Origin: Sphingomonas sp. Leaf242
GTDB lineage: Bacteria; Pseudomonadota; Alphaproteobacteria; Sphingomonadales; Sphingomonadaceae
Length of the DNA stretch: 59,492 bases
Direction: 5' to 3'
NCBI RefSeq assembly: GCF_001422045.1
Contig: NZ_LMLW01000007.1
Coordinates: 735,785 to 795,276, forward strand
In this document: piece after piece, positions 17,749 to 28,093 of the stretch
How the letters are laid out: each line of letters opens with the position of its first letter
Numbering within the stretch: position 1 is the stretch's first letter
Program-made: the position numbers and the translations under genes
The notes under the pieces: generated by a model
Told to the model about the DNA's origin: nothing
Seen by the model: only the letters and a program-made list of their open reading frames with translations
Database searches by the model: none

Positions 17749-19704
17749 ATGCTCGCTTTCTTCCGCCGTCTTACCCAATCGAAGGCCGGCGTGATCATCA
17801 CGTTCCTGGTGCTCGGCGTCATCGCGCTCGCGTTCGCGGCGGGCGATGTCACGGGGCTCAGTTCGATGACCGGCGGCGCTGGGATAACCGGCGGCGACGT
17901 CGCCAAGGTCGGCAAGGCCGAGGTGACCGCGAACGAGCTCAAGACGCAGGCGCAGACGCAGCTCGAGGGCTTCCGCCAGGAACAGCCGACGCTCGACATG
18001 GCGACCTTCGTCAACCAGGGCGGGCTCGACGGCACGCTCGACCGGATCGTCTCCAGCATGGCGCTCGAGCAGTTCGGCCGTGCACAGGGCATGGTCGTCA
18101 GCAAGCGCTCGGTTGATGGCCAGATCGCCAGCATCCCCGCATTGCAGGGCCCGACCGGCAAGTTCGACGAGAATCTGTACCGTCAGATTCTCGCCCAGCG
18201 CAAGCTGACCGACGCGCAGATCCGCGGCGATATGGTCCGCGACACGTTCGCGCAGCAGCTCACGCTGCCCACCAACGGCGCAACGCAGGTGTCGAGCCAG
18301 CTCGCACTGCCGTACGCGTCGCTGCTGCTCGAAAAGCGCACCGGCACGATCGGCTTCATCCCCGCTGCGGTGGTCCCTGCCGGACCTGCGCCGACCGATG
18401 CCGACCTCACCACATTCTACAAGCGCAACATCGCCCGCTACACGGTGCCCGAGCGCCGCATTGTCCGCTACGCGGTCATCACGCCCGAGCAGGTCAAGGC
18501 GCAGGCCATCCCGACCGATGCCGAGATCGCCAAGACCTATCAGCAGGATCGCGCACGCTACGCCGCGACCGAGAAGCGCACGATCACGCAGGTCGTCGTC
18601 GCCGATCAGGCCGGCGCCACCGCACTCGCCGCCAAGGTAAAGGGCGGCGCCAGCCTCGCCGACGCCGCCCGCGCCGCCGGGCTCGAAGCCTCGACGCAGA
18701 CCGGCGTCGAAAAGGCCGCCTATGCCGGCACCACTTCGCCGCAGGTCGCCGACACGGTGTTCGCCGCCACCGACGGCGCGGTGATCGGCCCGGTCCGTAC
18801 CCAGCTCGGCTGGACCGTCGCCAAGGTCGACAAGGTCGACAAGGTCGCGGCGCGCTCGCTCGACCAGGTCCGTGGCGAGATCGCCGCCGCGCTGGGCATC
18901 CAGAAGGCCGCCGCGGCGCTCTCCGACATCCACGACAAGATCGACGATTCGCTGTCGAAGAACGCCACGTTCGACGAGGTCATCGCCGACCAGAAGCTCA
19001 AGCCGGTCACCACGCCTGCGCTGATCGCGAGCGGTGCCAACCCCGACGATCCCGCCAGCCAGCCGAACGCCGCGATCGCGCCGCTGGTCGCCGCCGCGTT
19101 CCAGGCCGCCGAGGGCGATGCCCCGCAGCTCGTCCAGCTCGGTACCGACGGCGGCTTTGCAGTGGTCGCGCTCGGCCGCGTCGTTCCGGCCACGCCGCGT
19201 CCACTCGCGCAGGTTCGCGCCGCGGTGCTCCACGACGTCACCGCCGATCGCGCGCGGCAGGCGGCGCGCAAGGTCGCTGCCGACGTGCTCGCGCGGATCA
19301 ACAAGGGGATGCCGATCCAGCAGTCGCTCGCGCAGACCAAGCTGCCGATCCCCGCCGCGCGTCCGCTGACCGCCTCGCGCGCGCAGATCGCCGCGGATCC
19401 GCGCGGTGCCCCTCCTGCACTCGCGCTGATGTTCAGCATGGCGCCGAACACCGCCAAGACGCTGGCCGCCCCCGACGACAGCGGCTGGTTCGTCATCAAG
19501 CTCGACAGCATCGCCAGCGGCAATGCGGCCGGCAATGCCGCCGCGATCAAGGCGGCGCGCGCCAATATCGGCCGCTCGGTCGGTCGCGAATATGTCGAGC
19601 AGTTCGCCAAGGCGGTGCGCGCCGACGTCGGCGTCAAGACCAACGCGGCCTCGCTCGCACGCGTCCGCGCCGACCTGCTCGGCCAGGGCGGCGGCGGGAA
19701 CTGA
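17749..19704 (+). CDS. PpiD-like peptidylprolyl isomerase, membrane anchored
   Basis: A 651-residue periplasmic folding factor. One N-terminal membrane anchor (about residues 13-33) is followed by a SurA-type N-terminal chaperone domain and a parvulin-like PPIC domain around residues 225-365. The C-terminal 250 residues form a second helical region. PpiD-like proteins sit at the Sec translocon and help newly exported proteins fold. The parvulin domain looks degenerate, so the protein may be mainly a chaperone. Its stop is only 4 bases from the trpE start, so the two genes are probably cotranscribed. Confidence 0.9.
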   Translation: MLAFFRRLTQSKAGVIITFLVLGVIALAFAAGDVTGLSSMTGGAGITGGDVAKVGKAEVTANELKTQAQTQLEGFRQEQPTLDMATFVNQGGLDGTLDRIVSSMALEQFGRAQGMVVSKRSVDGQIASIPALQGPTGKFDENLYRQILAQRKLTDAQIRGDMVRDTFAQQLTLPTNGATQVSSQLALPYASLLLEKRTGTIGFIPAAVVPAGPAPTDADLTTFYKRNIARYTVPERRIVRYAVITPEQVKAQAIPTDAEIAKTYQQDRARYAATEKRTITQVVVADQAGATALAAKVKGGASLADAARAAGLEASTQTGVEKAAYAGTTSPQVADTVFAATDGAVIGPVRTQLGWTVAKVDKVDKVAARSLDQVRGEIAAALGIQKAAAALSDIHDKIDDSLSKNATFDEVIADQKLKPVTTPALIASGANPDDPASQPNAAIAPLVAAAFQAAEGDAPQLVQLGTDGGFAVVALGRVVPATPRPLAQVRAAVLHDVTADRARQAARKVAADVLARINKGMPIQQSLAQTKLPIPAARPLTASRAQIAADPRGAPPALALMFSMAPNTAKTLAAPDDSGWFVIKLDSIASGNAAGNAAAIKAARANIGRSVGREYVEQFAKAVRADVGVKTNAASLARVRADLLGQGGGGN

Positions 19705-19708
19705 TCGC

Positions 19709-21199
19709 ATGAGCGCGCGCGAAGCACTGGCCGAAGGGCGCCCGGCGCTCGTCTGGCGTCGTCAGGTCGCCGACACCGAAACGCCGGTCGCCGCCGCGCT
19801 GAAGCTCATCGAGCCGGGGCGTGGCGACTTCCTGCTCGAATCGGTCGAGGGCGGCGCGATCCGCGGTCGCCACAGCCTGATCGGACTTGCCCCCGACCTG
19901 CTGTTCCGCGCGCACGGCCACAATGCCGAGATCAACCGCCACTGGGCCACCGATCGCGAGACGTTCGTGCCGTGCCCGGTCCCGACCCTCGACGCGTTGC
20001 GCGCGCTGGTCGCGGAATGCCGTGCGGAGGTTCCCCCCGAACTGCCCCGCGCGCTCGCCTGCCTGGTCGGCTATTTCGGCTATGAGACGATCGGGTTGGT
20101 CGAGAACTTGCCGCAACCGCCGGTCGATCCGCTCGGCCTGCCCGACATGATCTTCGTGCGGCCGACCGTCATCCTGGTGTTCGACCGCCTGACCGATGCG
20201 CTCTACCTCGTCGCGCCCGCCTGGGCCGATCCGGCACGCGATCCCGACTCGATTGTGGCCGAAGCCGAAGAGCGCCTCGATGCGGTCGCCGCCAAGCTCG
20301 CCAGCACGCCCGTCCCCGCGCCGGTCCGCGCCGACGTCGCCGAACCGACCTACACGCCCGCCCTCCCCGAGGGCCGCTACGGCGAGATGGTCGCGGCGGC
20401 AAAGGACTATATCCTCGCCGGCGACATCTTCCAGGTCGTGCTCGCCCAGCGCTTCAGCACGCCGTTCGCGCTGCCGCCGTTCGAGCTCTACCGCTCGCTA
20501 CGCCGAATCAACCCGTCGCCGTTCCTGTACCACCTCGACCTGCCGGGTTTCGCGCTGATCGGATCGAGCCCCGAGATCCTCGTCCGCGTCCGCGACGACG
20601 AAGTCACGATCCGCCCGATCGCCGGCACACGCCCGCGCGGCAAGACCCCCGCGGAGGACGAGGCGAACCGGATCGGCCTGCTCGCCGACCCGAAGGAGCG
20701 TGCGGAACACCTGATGCTGCTCGATCTCGGCCGCAACGACGTCGGCCGCGCGGCATCGCCGGGTTCGGTGAAGGTAACCGCGAGCTACGGCGTCGAGTTC
20801 TACAGCCACGTCATGCACATCGTATCGAACGTCGTCGGTACGCTGTCGCCCGACAAGGACGCGCTCGACGCGCTCTTCGCCGGCTTCCCCGCCGGCACGG
20901 TGAGCGGCGCACCGAAGGTCCGCGCCTGCCAGATCATCGCGGAGCTCGAACCCGAACGTCGCGGCGCGTACGCAGGCGGCGTCGGCTATTTCTCCCCCGA
21001 CGGCTCGATGGACTCGTGCATCGTGCTGCGAACCGCGGTGGTGAAGGACGGCACGATCCACGTCCAGGCGGGCGCGGGGATCGTCGCGGACAGCGTCCCC
21101 GAATACGAACAACGCGAATGCGAAGCCAAGGCCGGCGCGATCCTCGCCGCCGCACGCGAAGCGGTAGGTCGCGCGAAGACTCCTGCTTTCGGCCAGTAA
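19709..21199 (+). CDS. trpE: Anthranilate synthase component I
   Basis: A 496-residue chorismate-utilising enzyme. With the TrpG glutaminase it converts chorismate and glutamine to anthranilate, the first step of tryptophan synthesis. The chorismate-binding core includes PSPFLYHLD, GSSPEILVR, IAGTRPRGKTPAEDE and FPAGTVSGAPKVRA. The N-terminal domain carries the usual tryptophan-feedback region (LLESVEGG). I start at 19709, four bases after ppiD. The partner trpG lies 0.8 kb downstream, separated by a repeat and an inverted small gene. Confidence 0.96.
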   Translation: MSAREALAEGRPALVWRRQVADTETPVAAALKLIEPGRGDFLLESVEGGAIRGRHSLIGLAPDLLFRAHGHNAEINRHWATDRETFVPCPVPTLDALRALVAECRAEVPPELPRALACLVGYFGYETIGLVENLPQPPVDPLGLPDMIFVRPTVILVFDRLTDALYLVAPAWADPARDPDSIVAEAEERLDAVAAKLASTPVPAPVRADVAEPTYTPALPEGRYGEMVAAAKDYILAGDIFQVVLAQRFSTPFALPPFELYRSLRRINPSPFLYHLDLPGFALIGSSPEILVRVRDDEVTIRPIAGTRPRGKTPAEDEANRIGLLADPKERAEHLMLLDLGRNDVGRAASPGSVKVTASYGVEFYSHVMHIVSNVVGTLSPDKDALDALFAGFPAGTVSGAPKVRACQIIAELEPERRGAYAGGVGYFSPDGSMDSCIVLRTAVVKDGTIHVQAGAGIVADSVPEYEQRECEAKAGAILAAAREAVGRAKTPAFGQ

Positions 21200-21243
21200 A
21201 CCGTCAATGACCTAGCAGGAAACTGGCCACAGCCAGAGGTCAT

Positions 21244-21346
21244 ACCACCCCGGCGAAGGCCGGGGCCCAAATGGCAAGGTCGCAGTAATCGCCCGCAACC
21301 CTCGTTACCCCTGTTTCCCAATTGGGCCCCGGCATTCGCCGGGGTG
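21244..21346. repeat. Inverted REP-like pair (CCCCGGCGAAGGCCGGGG family)
   Basis: A copy of the family seen at 9886: CACCCCGGCGAAGGCCGGGG on the left and its mirror, with one change, on the right, about 50 bases apart. It separates the convergent trpE and a small exported-protein gene. Confidence 0.85.
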
Positions 21347-21386
21347 GTTGGTTTTCAGGGAGTGAGCGGTCCGACTCGCCAAACGC

Positions 21387-21791
21387 TTAAGGCTGCGTAT
21401 TCGACTCGCTAGCCGAAGCCCGACGTTCCGCCGCATACGCCTGGTTACGCTGCATGAAGCAGCCCGACTGACCGCCAGTCCCGACCGCCGAGCACGTATC
21501 CGGCAACCCGCCAGCCACACGTCCCACCTGATCCATCGTCGCCGCGCGGTTCACCCAGCTCTGGTTCTTCGCGGCGATCGGCTTGTCGTCGCGCAGCGAT
21601 TTCGGGATCCGGTACGGCTGGTCGAGCGTCGAGCACACGACGATCTCGCCACCGCTAGACTTCGGGCATTTCTGGTCGCCGGTCAGCGTGACGCTGCGAA
21701 TCCGCTGGGGCGGCGTGTCGACCTGCGCGTCCTGCGCGTAAGCCATGCCGGGAAGGGCGATCAGTGCAGCGAGGACGACGGTACGTAACAT
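21387..21791 (-). CDS. Small exported protein of unknown function
   Basis: A 134-residue protein with a clear signal peptide (residues 1-19, cleaved after AYAQ). The mature part has four cysteines in two pairs (CPKSSGGEIVVC and CSAVGTGGQSGCF), which suggests disulfides in the periplasm. I recognise no domain, although short secreted proteins with this Cys pattern are common in sphingomonads. It is inserted on the opposite strand between trpE and trpG. Confidence 0.75.
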   Translation of the reverse strand: MLRTVVLAALIALPGMAYAQDAQVDTPPQRIRSVTLTGDQKCPKSSGGEIVVCSTLDQPYRIPKSLRDDKPIAAKNQSWVNRAATMDQVGRVAGGLPDTCSAVGTGGQSGCFMQRNQAYAAERRASASESNTQP

Positions 21792-22003
21792 CGGTTAAGC
21801 TCCTTTGAACGGATAACGTCCGTCACGCGGCATTGCTCCGCGCTGAATGATGCGCGCCGGCCCCGCCGATATAGGAACGACGTCGACCATCCGCGACCAG
21901 CACATACCGAATCTGGGGCAATCGGTCGCAGTACCAGTAACGCGCGTATCATCCGGGCCAGCTGCCATGTTGCACCACGCCGCGCTTAGGCTATGGCGGC
22001 GCC

Positions 22004-22600
22004 ATGATCCTCGTCGTCGACAATTACGACAGCTTCACCTGGAACCTCGTCCATTATCTGATGGAACTGGGTGTCGAGGTCGAAGTCGTCCGCAACGATG
22101 CGATCTCCGCCGGACAGGCTCTGTCGTCGGGCGCGGACGCGTTCCTCATTTCCCCCGGCCCCTGCACGCCGACCGAGGCGGGCGTAAGCCTCGACCTCGT
22201 CGCGGCCTGCGCGGATGCCGGCAAGCCGCTGCTGGGCGTGTGCCTCGGCCATCAGGCGATCGGCCAGCATTTCGGCGGCAAGGTCGAGCGCGGCGGCCTC
22301 ATGCACGGCAAGACCTCACCCGTCGTCCACGACGATACCGGGCTGTACGCCGGGCTGCCCTCGCCGTTCATCGCCACACGCTATCACTCGCTGATCGTCA
22401 ACGCGGTGCCCGACACGCTGGTCGTCAACGCGACCGCGCAGGACGGCACGGTCATGGGCTTCCGCCACAAGACGCTGCCGATCCACGGCGTCCAGTTTCA
22501 CCCGGAAAGCATCGCGACCGAACACGGCCACGCGATGCTGGCCAACTTCCTCAAGATGGCCGGTATCCCGGTGAAACCGCGCGAAGGCCCGGAGCTGTGA
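22004..22600 (+). CDS. trpG: Anthranilate synthase component II (glutamine amidotransferase)
   Basis: A 198-residue class I glutaminase that feeds ammonia to TrpE. The nucleophilic cysteine is in [12 protein letters not shown], the oxyanion region in [11 protein letters not shown], and the His/Glu pair in [13 protein letters not shown]. In many bacteria the same subunit also serves aminodeoxychorismate synthase for folate. It starts a run of four tightly spaced genes; its TGA overlaps the GTG of trpD, so translation is coupled. Confidence 0.96.
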   Translation: MILVVDNYDSFTWNLVHYLMELGVEVEVVRNDAISAGQALSSGADAFLISPGPCTPTEAGVSLDLVAACADAGKPLLGVCLGHQAIGQHFGGKVERGGLMHGKTSPVVHDDTGLYAGLPSPFIATRYHSLIVNAVPDTLVVNATAQDGTVMGFRHKTLPIHGVQFHPESIATEHGHAMLANFLKMAGIPVKPREGPEL

Positions 22601-23589
22601 CCACGACCACCGTTCTCCCAGACCCCAGCTCCCCCCTCTCGCGCGAATCCGCCCGAGAAGCGTTCGCCGACATACTCGACGCCCGCGCGAGCGACGACGC
22701 GATCGCCACCTTCCTCACCGACCTCGCGACCCGCGGCGAAACCAGCATCGAGATCGCCGAAGCCGCGCGCGCGCTCCGCAACCGGATGATCCCGATCGAC
22801 GCCCCCGCCGGCGCGATCGACGTCTGCGGCACCGGCGGCGACGGCCACCACACCCTGAACGTCTCGACCGCCGTCGCGCTCGTCGTCGCAGCGTGCGGAG
22901 TCCCCGTCGCCAAGCACGGCAACCGCGCCGCCTCCAGCAAGGCCGGCGCTGCCGACACGCTGGAAGTCCTCGGCCTCGACATGGACCGCGTCGGCGCCAC
23001 CGCGGAGGCAAGCCTCAACGAGATCGGCATCGCCTTCCTGTTCGCCGCCAACCACCACCCGGCGATGAAGCGCATCACCCCGATCCGCCAGCGCATCGGC
23101 AAACGGACGATCTTCAACCTGATGGGCCCGCTCGCCAACCCGGCCGGCACCACCCGCCAACTCATCGGCATCGCCCGCCCCGATTACGTCACGCTCTACG
23201 CCGAAGCACTCGAACAACTCGGCACCGAAGCCGCGTTGGTCGTCTCGGGGGAAGAAGGCCTCGACGAACTGTCGGGCGCCGGCCCCAGCATCGTCGCCTC
23301 GGTCGGTAGCGTTACGCTCCCCGGCAAGGTCACGCCCGAAGACGCCGGCCTCACCCGCCACGCCATCACCGACATCCGCGGCGGCGACGCGCACCACAAC
23401 GCCGACGCACTCCGCCGCCTGCTGAAAGGCGAGACCGGCGCCTACCGCGACGCCGTCCTGCTCAACGCCGCCGCCGCCTTGATGGTCGCCGGCACCGTCC
23501 CCACTCTCGTCGACGGCGCGGCCAAGGCCGCCGCCGCCCTCGACACCGGCAGCGCCGACGCGCTGCTCGCCCGCTGGATCGCCTACTGA
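22597..23589 (+). CDS. trpD: Anthranilate phosphoribosyltransferase
   Basis: A 330-residue enzyme joining anthranilate and PRPP, the second step of tryptophan synthesis. The PRPP site motif is [17 protein letters not shown], followed by [12 protein letters not shown] and [11 protein letters not shown] start at the GTG at 22597, which overlaps the trpG stop (GTGA) and gives the usual length. trpC begins one base after its stop. Confidence 0.96.
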   Translation: MTTTTVLPDPSSPLSRESAREAFADILDARASDDAIATFLTDLATRGETSIEIAEAARALRNRMIPIDAPAGAIDVCGTGGDGHHTLNVSTAVALVVAACGVPVAKHGNRAASSKAGAADTLEVLGLDMDRVGATAEASLNEIGIAFLFAANHHPAMKRITPIRQRIGKRTIFNLMGPLANPAGTTRQLIGIARPDYVTLYAEALEQLGTEAALVVSGEEGLDELSGAGPSIVASVGSVTLPGKVTPEDAGLTRHAITDIRGGDAHHNADALRRLLKGETGAYRDAVLLNAAAALMVAGTVPTLVDGAAKAAAALDTGSADALLARWIAY

Positions 23590-23590
23590 C

Positions 23591-24367
23591 ATGACCATGC
23601 TCGACCGTATCCTCGAGACCAAGCGCGCCGAAGTCGCCGCGCGCAAGGCAACCACATCGCTCGCCGACATCGACGCCGGCATCGCCCGCATGTCGAAGCC
23701 GCGCGGCTTCCGCGCCGCGCTTGACGCGAAGACCGGCTACGCGCTGGTCGCCGAGGTCAAGAAAGCCAGCCCCTCGAAAGGCTTGATCCGCGCCGACTTC
23801 GATCCCGTAGCCCACGCCCGAGCCTATGAAGCCGGCGGTGCCGCGTGCCTCTCGGTGCTGACCGACGAAAAATGGTTCCAGGGCTCCGATGCCTATCTCA
23901 CCGCGGCCCGCGACGCCGTCTCGATCCCCGTCCTGCGCAAGGACTTCATGGTCGACCCCTGGCAGTCGACCGAGGCGCGCGCGATCGGCGCCGACTGCAT
24001 CCTGATCATCGTCGCAGCACTCGACGACATCCAGATGGCCGAGATCGAAGCCTCCGCGCTCGAATGCGGCATGGACGTGCTGGTCGAGGTCCACGACGCG
24101 CACGAGATGGAGCGCGCGCTGCGGCTCAAGTCGCGGCTGATCGGCGTCAACAACCGCGACCTGCGCGACTTCTCGGTCGATTTCCAGCGCACCTACGACC
24201 TCGTCGGCAAGGCGCCCAAGGACTGCACCTTCGTCGCCGAAAGCGGCCTGACGACGCGCGCCGAACTCGACGCGATGGCCGAACACGACATCCATTGCTT
24301 CCTGATCGGCGAAGCGCTCATGCGCCAGGCCGACGTCGAAGCCGCTACACGAGCGCTGATCGGGTGA
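23591..24367 (+). CDS. trpC: Indole-3-glycerol phosphate synthase
   Basis: A 258-residue TIM barrel catalysing ring closure to indole-3-glycerol phosphate. Conserved stretches include [22 protein letters not shown] and [12 protein letters not shown]. It is a single-function protein, with no fused TrpF. One base separates it from trpD and its stop overlaps the GTG of moaC, so four genes form one translationally coupled run. Confidence 0.96.
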   Translation: MTMLDRILETKRAEVAARKATTSLADIDAGIARMSKPRGFRAALDAKTGYALVAEVKKASPSKGLIRADFDPVAHARAYEAGGAACLSVLTDEKWFQGSDAYLTAARDAVSIPVLRKDFMVDPWQSTEARAIGADCILIIVAALDDIQMAEIEASALECGMDVLVEVHDAHEMERALRLKSRLIGVNNRDLRDFSVDFQRTYDLVGKAPKDCTFVAESGLTTRAELDAMAEHDIHCFLIGEALMRQADVEAATRALIG

Positions 24368-24831
24368 CCGGCCTGACCCACATCGACGAAGCCGGCGCGG
24401 CCCGCATGGTCGACGTCGGCGGCAAGGCGGTCACCGCCCGCGAAGCCATCGCCTCCGGCCGCATCACCATGTCCGCCGAAGCCGCCGCTGCGATCGGCGC
24501 TGGCACCGCGAAGAAGGGCGACGTCCTCGCCGTCGCGCGCGTCGCCGGCATCATGGCCGCCAAACGCACCAGCGACCTCATCCCCCTCTGCCACCCGCTC
24601 CCGCTCACGAAGGTGGAGATCGACCTCGTCGTCGACGAAACCGGCGTAACCGCCACCGCCACCGCCTCGACCGAAGGCAAGACCGGCGTCGAAATGGAAG
24701 CCCTGACGGCGGCCACGGTAACGCTCCTCACGATCTACGACATGGGGAAGGCGATCGACAAGACGATGGTCCTCACCGACATCCGCGTCCGCGCCAAGAG
24801 CGGCGGCAAATCCGGCAACTGGACCGCTTGA
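24364..24831 (+). CDS. moaC: Cyclic pyranopterin monophosphate synthase
   Basis: A 155-residue molybdenum cofactor enzyme that, after MoaA, rearranges the GTP-derived intermediate to cyclic pyranopterin monophosphate. Motifs: [27 protein letters not shown], and [12 protein letters not shown]. The GTG start at 24364 overlaps the trpC stop. It links the trp genes to molybdopterin genes, with moeA 1.3 kb further on. Confidence 0.95.
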   Translation: MTGLTHIDEAGAARMVDVGGKAVTAREAIASGRITMSAEAAAAIGAGTAKKGDVLAVARVAGIMAAKRTSDLIPLCHPLPLTKVEIDLVVDETGVTATATASTEGKTGVEMEALTAATVTLLTIYDMGKAIDKTMVLTDIRVRAKSGGKSGNWTA

Positions 24832-24837
24832 CAAGGA

Positions 24838-24890
24838 ACCCTCTCCCCAAGGGGGAGAGGGATAGACGCCAAAGGCGGCGAGGGTGAGGG
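24838..24890. repeat. GC-rich hairpin element after moaC
   Basis: The sequence has the stem CCCTCTCCCC/GGGGGAGAGGG with an AA loop, followed by a related GGCGAGGGTGAGGG tail. It lies between the convergent moaC and TonB-like genes and may terminate transcription. It resembles dispersed elements of other alphaproteobacteria. Confidence 0.6.
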
Positions 24891-24922
24891 CAAGCCCAGC
24901 AGTTTGCCGTCAATTCAGGGTC

Positions 24923-25663
24923 TTAATCCCCACCCATAGCCCATTCATGATCCTCGACGATCGTAGACTCCACCGGCCGCCCCGCCGCATCGAGCGAAGG
25001 GTCATACCGAAACCGCTCCTCGATCAACCGGCACGTCAGCGCATCCAGCTCCCGGCTCCCGCTAGACCGGGTCACCCGGCACCGCGACACCCGCCCATCG
25101 GTCTGCACCAGATACCGCACCGAAACCCGCCCCCGGATACCCGTCTCCGCCGCCTCGCGCGGATAGTCGGAATCCTTCAACCGCCCCCTGCGCCATCGCG
25201 GCGGCGTTTCCTCGCCCCCGCCACCGTCGCCATCGCCATACCCCCCGCTGCCGGTGCCATTGCCGATCCCGCCACTCCCCGTCCCCGGCCCGCGCACATC
25301 CGAAGCCCCCGCAGTAGCCTGCGCCCCCACTCCAGCCTTCTCCGCAACCACGACAGGCGGCGGCACCACAACCGGCACCACCGGCTTCGGCGCGACCACT
25401 TCGGTAGCCTTCGATTTCAGATTAGGCGGCGACGCAGCCCCCTCCGGCTTGCGGCTAGGCGAAGGCCGAGGCCTCAACTTCTCCTCGGGAGGCGGTGGCG
25501 GAGGCGGTGCCGCATCGAACACCTTCAACGCATCGCTCACCGCCGCCGGCATCGTCACCACAAGCCCGTTGAGCAGCGCATAGCCCAGCACTCCCGGCAA
25601 CAGGACGGCACCCACCGCCGCCCCGATCCTGTCTCTCGCCCGAGGCTGATTACGCGTCATCAT
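24923..25663 (-). CDS. TonB-like energy transducer
   Basis: A 246-residue protein of TonB architecture: one N-terminal membrane segment (about residues 15-38), a long Pro-rich spacer starting with seven prolines in a row, a Gly/Ser-rich stretch, and a C-terminal TonB domain (YPREAAETGIRGRVSVRYLV). TonB couples the proton motive force, via ExbB and ExbD, to outer-membrane receptors. No exbBD or receptor is nearby. The start at 25663 (ATGATG) is chosen because the open frame to 25693 adds a basic stretch only. Confidence 0.85.
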   Translation of the reverse strand: MMTRNQPRARDRIGAAVGAVLLPGVLGYALLNGLVVTMPAAVSDALKVFDAAPPPPPPPEEKLRPRPSPSRKPEGAASPPNLKSKATEVVAPKPVVPVVVPPPVVVAEKAGVGAQATAGASDVRGPGTGSGGIGNGTGSGGYGDGDGGGGEETPPRWRRGRLKDSDYPREAAETGIRGRVSVRYLVQTDGRVSRCRVTRSSGSRELDALTCRLIEERFRYDPSLDAAGRPVESTIVEDHEWAMGGD

Positions 25664-25798
25664 GCTGATCTGGTGTCTCTTTCCTCCAAACAAAGCCCCG
25701 TTCAGGATGAACCGGCGCTGGCCGCGCGTTTGGAGAAGACGATGCCGACTAGCCCGAACTCCTTGTCGGGCCGCGGAGAAAACAGCGGAACACTATCA

Positions 25799-25930
25799 AC
25801 ACCCCCCCGGCGAAGGCCGGGGCCCAGTTGGGAAAGCCGAAGTAATCCGTAGCGACCGCTCCGCCCAATTCCTGTTTCCCCGCGAAGGCAGGGACCCAGA
25901 CTGGACCCCCGCCTTCGCGGGAGAACAAGG
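25799..25930. repeat. Composite of two REP-like elements
   Basis: The left part is CCCCGGCGAAGGCCGGGG-type, as at 9886 and 21244. The right part is a degraded copy of the CCCGCGAAGGCGGGAGCCCA palindrome of 10021. The gap from 25664 to 26168 holds this composite and no convincing gene. Confidence 0.8.
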
Positions 25931-26168
25931 GTGCACCAGCCGCGCCGGACCGCCCCGCCGCCCTCCGCAACCCCAACAACACCTGTCCTACGTCCCAAAC
26001 CCATGGCAAAGCACCAGACACGCCAAAACTCACCCCCCCCCGCCGGACCTTCTACCGGACGAGACCGTTCCAAACCTGAACCTCAGAACCGCGCCCGCCA
26101 AATGTCTCCCAGCGTGTGAACTTCCTGCACTTCCAGCAGGAGAGCCGCCCAGAAACAGAGCCTTACGC

Positions 26169-27350
26169 ATGACCCTAGTCCCCGTCGCCGAAGCCCAGTC
26201 CCGCCTCTTCACCATGACCCCCCGCGTCGGCCACGAGACCGTGACGTTGCGCGAAGCCGCCGGCCGCTGGGCCGCCGAGGACATCCTCGCCCGCCGCACG
26301 CAACCCGCTGCAGATCTCTCGGCGATGGACGGCTACGCGATCCGCTTCGCAGACCTCCCCGGCCCCTGGACCGTCATCGGCGAAAGCGCCGCCGGCCGCC
26401 CCTTCGCAGGCCACGTCGCCGCCGGCCAAGCCACCCGCATCTTCACCGGCGCCGCCATGCCCGACGGCGCCGACACCGTCATGGTCCAGGAAGAGGCCGA
26501 GCGTGACGGCGAAACCCTGATCCTAGCCGGCGAAGGCCCGCCAACGCTCGGCCGCAACACCCGCCGCAAGGGCCTCGACTTCTCCACCGGCACCCGCCTG
26601 ATCACCGCCGGCGACCGCCTCAGCCCAGCCCGCATCGCCGTCGCCGCAACCGGCGGCCACGGCAGCCTCACCGTCAACCGCCGCGTCCGCGTCGCCGTCG
26701 CCGCCACCGGCGACGAACTCGTCCCCCCCGGCTCGACCACCGACGGCGGCGCGCTCCCCGAATCGAACGGCATCATGCTCGCCGCGATGCTCGCCGACAT
26801 GCCCGTCGACATCATCGATCTCGGCATCCTGCCCGACAATCTCGAGATCCTCCGCGAAGCCTTCGCCAGCGTCCAGGCAGACCTGCTCGTCACCACCGGC
26901 GGCGCATCGGTAGGCGACCACGACCTCGTCCGACCGGCGATCGAAGCCGCCGGCGGGACCATCGATTTCTGGCGGATCGCGCTGCGCCCCGGCAAGCCGA
27001 TGATGGCCGGCTGGATCGGCGAGATGATGGTACTCGGCCTCCCCGGCAACCCGGTCTCCGCGTTCGTCACCGCGACGCTGTTCGTCAAACCCGTCGTCGC
27101 GCACATGGCCGGCGCGCGCAACCCGCTCCCCCAGTCGACCCACGCCTTGCTCGGAGAAGACCTCCCCGCCAACAACGCCCGCACCGACTATCTCCGCGCC
27201 GAACTGCGCGAAGGCAAAGCCTATGCCTCGACGATCCAGGACAGTTCGATGCTGCTCACGCTCGCCCGCTCGACCTGCCTGATCGTCCGCCCTGGCAACG
27301 CGCCAGTCGCAAAGACAGGCGAATCGGCGGAAATCCTCGTGATCGCGTGA
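26169..27350 (+). CDS. moeA: Molybdopterin molybdenumtransferase
   Basis: A 393-residue enzyme that inserts molybdate into adenylylated molybdopterin. Family stretches: DLSAMDGYAIRF near the N-terminus, AAMPDGADTVMVQEE, TGDELVPPG and the active-site TGGASVGDHD; the C-terminal beta domain is complete. I start at the ATG at 26169; upstream codons belong to a repeat-bearing spacer. lexA lies 68 bases downstream under its own operator. Confidence 0.95.
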   Translation: MTLVPVAEAQSRLFTMTPRVGHETVTLREAAGRWAAEDILARRTQPAADLSAMDGYAIRFADLPGPWTVIGESAAGRPFAGHVAAGQATRIFTGAAMPDGADTVMVQEEAERDGETLILAGEGPPTLGRNTRRKGLDFSTGTRLITAGDRLSPARIAVAATGGHGSLTVNRRVRVAVAATGDELVPPGSTTDGGALPESNGIMLAAMLADMPVDIIDLGILPDNLEILREAFASVQADLLVTTGGASVGDHDLVRPAIEAAGGTIDFWRIALRPGKPMMAGWIGEMMVLGLPGNPVSAFVTATLFVKPVVAHMAGARNPLPQSTHALLGEDLPANNARTDYLRAELREGKAYASTIQDSSMLLTLARSTCLIVRPGNAPVAKTGESAEILVIA

Positions 27351-27376
27351 TACGGACGCTTGACGCCATTAATTAT

Positions 27377-27402
27377 GTTCCATAGAAGTTCCCAGTCTGT
27401 TC
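27377..27402 (+). promoter_or_regulatory. Triple GTTC LexA operator (SOS box) upstream of lexA
   Basis: Three GTTC half-sites occur at 27377, 27388 and 27399, each separated by exactly 7 bases. GTTC-N7-GTTC is the established LexA box of Alphaproteobacteria, so this is two overlapping boxes sharing the middle half-site, 16 bases ahead of the lexA start. It implies autorepression of lexA. Confidence 0.88.
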
Positions 27403-27418
27403 CGGACGGAGAACCGCC

Positions 27419-28093
27419 ATGCTCACGCGCAAGCAGCACGAACTCGTCTGCTTCATCAACGATCGCCTCAACGAAACGGGCGTCTCGCCGTCGTTCGAGG
27501 AGATGAAGGACGCACTGGACCTCAAGTCGAAGTCGGGCGTCCACCGTCTGATCAGCGCGCTCGAGGAGCGCAACTTCATCCGCCGCCTGCCAAACCGCGC
27601 GCGCGCGCTCGAGGTGCTGCGCATGCCCGAGCGCCCGGAAAAGAAGACGCCGTCCAAGCCGTCGAACGTCAAGGCAGCCCCCGCCGCCGCGACCCCGCAA
27701 CCGGCCAACGACGTCATCGAGATTCCCCTCCACGGCCGCATCGCCGCCGGCGTCCCGATCGAAGCGTTCGAAGGCAGCACCATGCTAGCCGTCCCCGCCG
27801 CGCTGCTCGGCACCGGCGAACACTACGCACTCGAAGTCTCCGGAGACTCGATGGTCGAAGCCGGCATCCTCGACGGCGACTACGCCCTGATCCGCCGGAC
27901 CGAGACGGCGCGAGATGGCGAGATCGTCGTAGCCCTGATCGAAGACAGCGAGGCTACGCTAAAATACTTCCGCCGCGAAGGCGCCATGGTCCGCCTCGAC
28001 CCGGCCAACCGAGCTTACGACCCCCAACGCTACGCCCCAGCCCAAGTCCGCGTCCAAGGCAAACTCTCCGGCATCCTCCGCCGCTACGACTGA
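27419..28093 (+). CDS. lexA: LexA SOS repressor
   Basis: A 224-residue repressor. The winged helix DNA-binding domain occupies residues 1-65 ([21 protein letters not shown] is the recognition region). After a linker comes the self-cleavage site Ala-Gly in [10 protein letters not shown], the catalytic serine in [10 protein letters not shown] and the lysine in the EATLKYF region. RecA filaments trigger self-cleavage and SOS induction. It is longer than E. coli LexA, as usual in this group. The triple operator upstream supports autoregulation. Confidence 0.97.
   Translation: MLTRKQHELVCFINDRLNETGVSPSFEEMKDALDLKSKSGVHRLISALEERNFIRRLPNRARALEVLRMPERPEKKTPSKPSNVKAAPAAATPQPANDVIEIPLHGRIAAGVPIEAFEGSTMLAVPAALLGTGEHYALEVSGDSMVEAGILDGDYALIRRTETARDGEIVVALIEDSEATLKYFRREGAMVRLDPANRAYDPQRYAPAQVRVQGKLSGILRRYD

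Noticed and set aside
17584..19710. Open frame of 708 codons on the minus strand
   Set aside because: It is antisense to ppiD and has the low-complexity Arg/Gly/Asp composition of a shadow frame.
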